Positions 61,221-63,183 of a DNA stretch of 63,183 bases are shown here, in pieces. The notes beneath the pieces are model-generated. The model was not told the DNA's origin and did no database searches. It was given only the letters and a program-made list of their open reading frames with translations. The stretch's first letter is position 1. Every line of letters begins with the position of its first letter. Source of the stretch: an uncultured Prevotellaceae bacterium (lineage in GTDB: Bacteria > Bacteroidota > Bacteroidia > Bacteroidales > Bacteroidaceae); the NCBI GenBank assembly GCA_949295905.1, contig CASFNA010000013.1, forward strand, positions 1-63,183, read 5' to 3'. The position numbers were made by a program, and so were the translations under genes.

Positions 61221-61269
61221 ACCGGACATTGACATGCGCCAAATACCGCGGAACAAAAGGGGGCAAAGG

Positions 61270-61301
61270 TTTGCTTTTATGATTTTTTTCAGCTAACTTC
61301 G
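61270..61301 (+). promoter_or_regulatory. Promoter of the serine dehydratase gene
   Basis: TTTG (61270-61273), a 20-nt spacer and TAACTTCG (61294-61301, one mismatch). An AGGAG element lies 6 nt before the ATG, one of the few Shine-Dalgarno-like sites here. Confidence 0.65.
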
Positions 61302-61323
61302 CACCGTAAAAAAACAGGAGAAC

Positions 61324-62559
61324 ATGAAATCGTTAAGAGAACTTTACAAGATAGGCAAAGGGCCGTCGAGCAGCCACACCATGGGGCCGCAGAAGGCGGC
61401 GAAGATGTTTTTAGAGAGGCACGGCGGCGCGGCGGCGTTCGAGGTGACGCTGTACGGCAGCCTGGCGGCCACGGGCAAGGGGCACATGACCGACGTGGCC
61501 ATAAACGAAGTGCTTAGCCAGGCCGCTCCAGTATCCATAAGCTGGCAGCCCGACGTATTCCTGCCGTTCCATCCCAACGGCATGAAGTTCACCGCACTCG
61601 ACACAGCCCACAACGTGACCGACGAATGGACAGTATACAGCATAGGCGGCGGCGCGCTGTCGGAAGGGAAAAGCGAAGGCGACATGTTTGACACGCCTGA
61701 CGTGTATGAAATGAATTCGCTGTCTGAAATAATGAAATGGTGCGAGGAAACGGGACGGAGCTACTGGGAATACGTTGACATGTGCGAGGACAAGTCAATC
61801 TGGGATTACCTCATGGAGGTGTGGCGCACCATGCAGGAGGCCGTCGAGCGCGGCATCAACCACGAAGGCCGGCTGCCCGGGCCGCTCAACCTTGCACGCA
61901 AGGCGACCACGTATTACGTCAAGGCTTCGGGCTACAAGCAGTCGTTGCAGACGCGCGGACTGGTCTACGCATACGCCCTCGCCGTAAGCGAGGAGAACGC
62001 ATCGGGCGGCACCATCGTCACAGCACCAACATGCGGGGCGTGCGGCGTGCTGCCGGCCGTACTCTACCACCTGTCGCGCGGACACCAGTTCAACGACATG
62101 CGCATACTGCACGCCATAGCTACGGCCGGCCTTATAGGCAACGTCGTGAAGCAGAACGCATCCATATCAGGTGCCGACGTGGGCTGCCAAGGCGAGGTGG
62201 GCGTAGCCTGCGCAATGGCGTCAGGCGCGGCGTGCCAGCTGTTCGGCGGCAGTCCTTCGCAAATCGAATACGCCGCCGAAATGGGACTCGAGCACCATCT
62301 CGGCATGACTTGCGACCCCGTTTGCGGCCTCGTACAAATCCCCTGCATAGAGCGCAACGCCTTTGCTGCCACACGCGCCCTCGACGCCAACCTCTACTCG
62401 GCCTTCTCCGACGGCACTCACCGCGTATCGTTCGACAAAGTAGTAAACGTTATGAAGCAGACCGGCCATGACATCCCGTCGCTTTACAAAGAGACAAGCA
62501 CCGGCGGACTGGCAAAGATACTTGCGCCGAAAAGCTCACACGAACATCCCAAAGATTAA
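61324..62559 (+). CDS. sdaA: L-serine ammonia-lyase (iron-sulfur L-serine dehydratase)
   Basis: This 411-residue single-chain enzyme converts L-serine to pyruvate and ammonia using a [4Fe-4S] cluster. The beta-like domain is N-terminal (SLRELYKIGKGPSSSHTMGP, GSLAATGKGHMTD). The alpha-like domain carries the cysteines in TAPTCGACGVLPA and MTCDPVCGLVQIPCIERN, consistent with the cluster ligands. VGCQGEVGVACAMASGAACQ is the conserved Gly-rich segment. The length is near the norm for the Bacteroidetes form. The gene is monocistronic with a good promoter. No serine transporter is adjacent. Confidence 0.94.
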   Translation: MKSLRELYKIGKGPSSSHTMGPQKAAKMFLERHGGAAAFEVTLYGSLAATGKGHMTDVAINEVLSQAAPVSISWQPDVFLPFHPNGMKFTALDTAHNVTDEWTVYSIGGGALSEGKSEGDMFDTPDVYEMNSLSEIMKWCEETGRSYWEYVDMCEDKSIWDYLMEVWRTMQEAVERGINHEGRLPGPLNLARKATTYYVKASGYKQSLQTRGLVYAYALAVSEENASGGTIVTAPTCGACGVLPAVLYHLSRGHQFNDMRILHAIATAGLIGNVVKQNASISGADVGCQGEVGVACAMASGAACQLFGGSPSQIEYAAEMGLEHHLGMTCDPVCGLVQIPCIERNAFAATRALDANLYSAFSDGTHRVSFDKVVNVMKQTGHDIPSLYKETSTGGLAKILAPKSSHEHPKD

Positions 62560-62579
62560 TCATCCGCCACAAAACTGCA

Positions 62580-63183
62580 ATGGATTACATATATTACAGA
62601 ATGTTCTGTTGGTACAAACAAAAGAAGGATTGCGCCACCTACACAAGCATCATGTTCATAACTATGACGAAAATATTTATATGGTTTCCTTTGGTTGGAT
62701 TTATCGGCAGCTTGTTCAGAACGGATAATATAAAGACCGATTTATATTTATATTGCGTATTCTGTATCACTATGCTTTTCCACTCAGCTACAAAATACAC
62801 TAAACAAAAAGAAAAATTATCAGCAAAATACAAACATTCAAAATATAACAAACTCATCCCCAATTGGATGATATTCTGTTCACTGCCACTCTCACTATTG
62901 TTGGGAGTGGCTATTTACATCATACTTTGCACTAAAATGATAAACTATTATGGACTGGAAGGGGCAATACCCCAAATTACTGAACAAATAACTTATCCCC
63001 AATATCCCATCTTCCCAATTCTCCCAGATTTCCCAGTTCTCTCAGCACTCCCAGTCCACCCGGCTTGCCCCATCCGCCAAGGACAACAAAAAAAGGGCCT
63101 CCCCGAAGTATCGTCCTTCGGGGAGGCCCGGCTGAAAGAAGGCGGCCTCCTACTCTCCCGCATCGCATCGCAGTACCATCGGC
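62580..63183 (+). CDS. Putative three-helix membrane protein, frame open to the window edge
   Basis: From ATG 62580 the frame encodes MDYIYYRMFCWYKQKKDCAT and then three hydrophobic segments (IFIWFPLVGFIGSLF; LYLYCVFCITMLFHSA; WMIFCSLPLSLLLGVAIYII) up to about residue 130. The region is AT-rich and reads as a real small membrane protein, related by general pattern to unnamed Bacteroidales families. After about 62950 the frame runs through CCCAGTT-type repeats, the rRNA terminator and antisense to 5S rRNA without a stop. The true C-terminus is therefore probably near 62950-62990 and lost through a frameshift. The gene starts 21 nt after sdaA. Confidence 0.45.
   Translation, partial: MDYIYYRMFCWYKQKKDCATYTSIMFITMTKIFIWFPLVGFIGSLFRTDNIKTDLYLYCVFCITMLFHSATKYTKQKEKLSAKYKHSKYNKLIPNWMIFCSLPLSLLLGVAIYIILCTKMINYYGLEGAIPQITEQITYPQYPIFPILPDFPVLSALPVHPACPIRQGQQKKGLPEVSSFGEARLKEGGLLLSRIASQYHR
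62988..63060. repeat. CTCCCAGTT-word tandem repeats
   Basis: Degenerate 8-10 bp words (CCCAATAT, CCCATCTT, CCCAATTCT, CCCAGATTT, CCCAGTTCT, CCCAGTCC) run in one direction only. They belong to the same general class as the other short-word repeats. Confidence 0.55.
63088..63129 (-). terminator. Terminator of the rRNA operon
   Basis: GGGCCTCCCCGAA (63095-63107) and TTCGGGGAGGCCC (63117-63129) form a perfect 13-bp stem, followed on the minus strand by UUUUUUU. It lies about 12 nt beyond the 5S rRNA end. Confidence 0.9.
63141..63183 (-). rRNA. rrf: 5S rRNA, 3' end (cut by window edge)
   Basis: The minus strand reads GCCGATGGTACTGCG...GCGGGAGAGTAGGAGGCC, the conserved loop and helix sequence at the 3' end of 5S rRNA. 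A 3' end near 63141 is inferred from the closing GGCCGCC strand of helix I. The rest of the rrn operon lies beyond the window. Confidence 0.85.

Overview
The window is a stretch of a Bacteroidales chromosome, most likely Prevotellaceae or a close relative. The evidence is a complete type IX secretion (T9SS) core operon, T9SS C-terminal sorting domains on cargo, SusC-like receptor architecture, outer-surface lipoprotein signals (Cys followed by Asp), Bacteroidetes-type promoters (TTTG, about 20 nt, TAnnTTTG) and almost no Shine-Dalgarno sequences. The genus is an inference.

Layout. 1-0.2 kb: 3' end of an IS110-type transposase. 0.5-3.8 kb: a large gingipain/HagA-like T9SS cargo protein. 4.4-10.2 kb: housekeeping block tig-clpP-clpX-recQ. 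10.5-15 kb: a locus with a membrane TPR regulator, a DUF3244-like protein, two broken small secreted ORFs and a thioredoxin-like/propeller-like protein. 15.7-22.2 kb: MATE pump, lptB, mlaE-mlaF, a choloylglycine-hydrolase family enzyme and an unknown envelope protein. 22.5-31 kb: the most accessory part. It starts with a frameshifted second TPR regulator and a second DUF3244-like gene, followed by a Sel1/T9SS protein, an Asp-rich surface protein with a papain/C39-like domain, lipocalin-like proteins and the severed tip of a toxin-like cysteine-amidase domain. 31.3-36.4 kb: a TonB receptor and an internally duplicated surface lipoprotein. 36.5-45.2 kb: gamma-carbonic anhydrase, metallophosphoesterase, gltX, 7TM-HD phosphodiesterase and priA. 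45.3-52.2 kb: AraC regulator divergent from a tripartite RND efflux operon. 52.7-59.4 kb: a beta-barrel protein, then porP-K-L-M-N. 59.5-62.6 kb: DUF2795, a PduO-type adenosyltransferase, a methyltransferase-like remnant and L-serine dehydratase. The right edge holds a membrane-protein gene running antisense into the 3' end of a 5S rRNA.

Functional links. The por operon provides the secretion route for the two proteins here that carry sorting domains. The AraC/RND block is a self-contained efflux unit. The two TPR-regulator/DUF3244 loci look like paralogous cassettes that each control a different downstream set of envelope proteins.

The most striking non-coding signal is repetitive. Thirteen intergenic arrays of about 22-bp units built on AAAGGCCGTCTTT and its inverse occur about once per 5 kb. 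Several share a conserved flank, and paired cores change together. A second layer consists of inverted repeats made from heptamer-like words, some with perfect 33-37 bp arms, and a third consists of MITE-like elements ending in GGTTCATCYGCA. Three promoters lie inside inverted repeats. I see no tRNA, CRISPR array or prophage.
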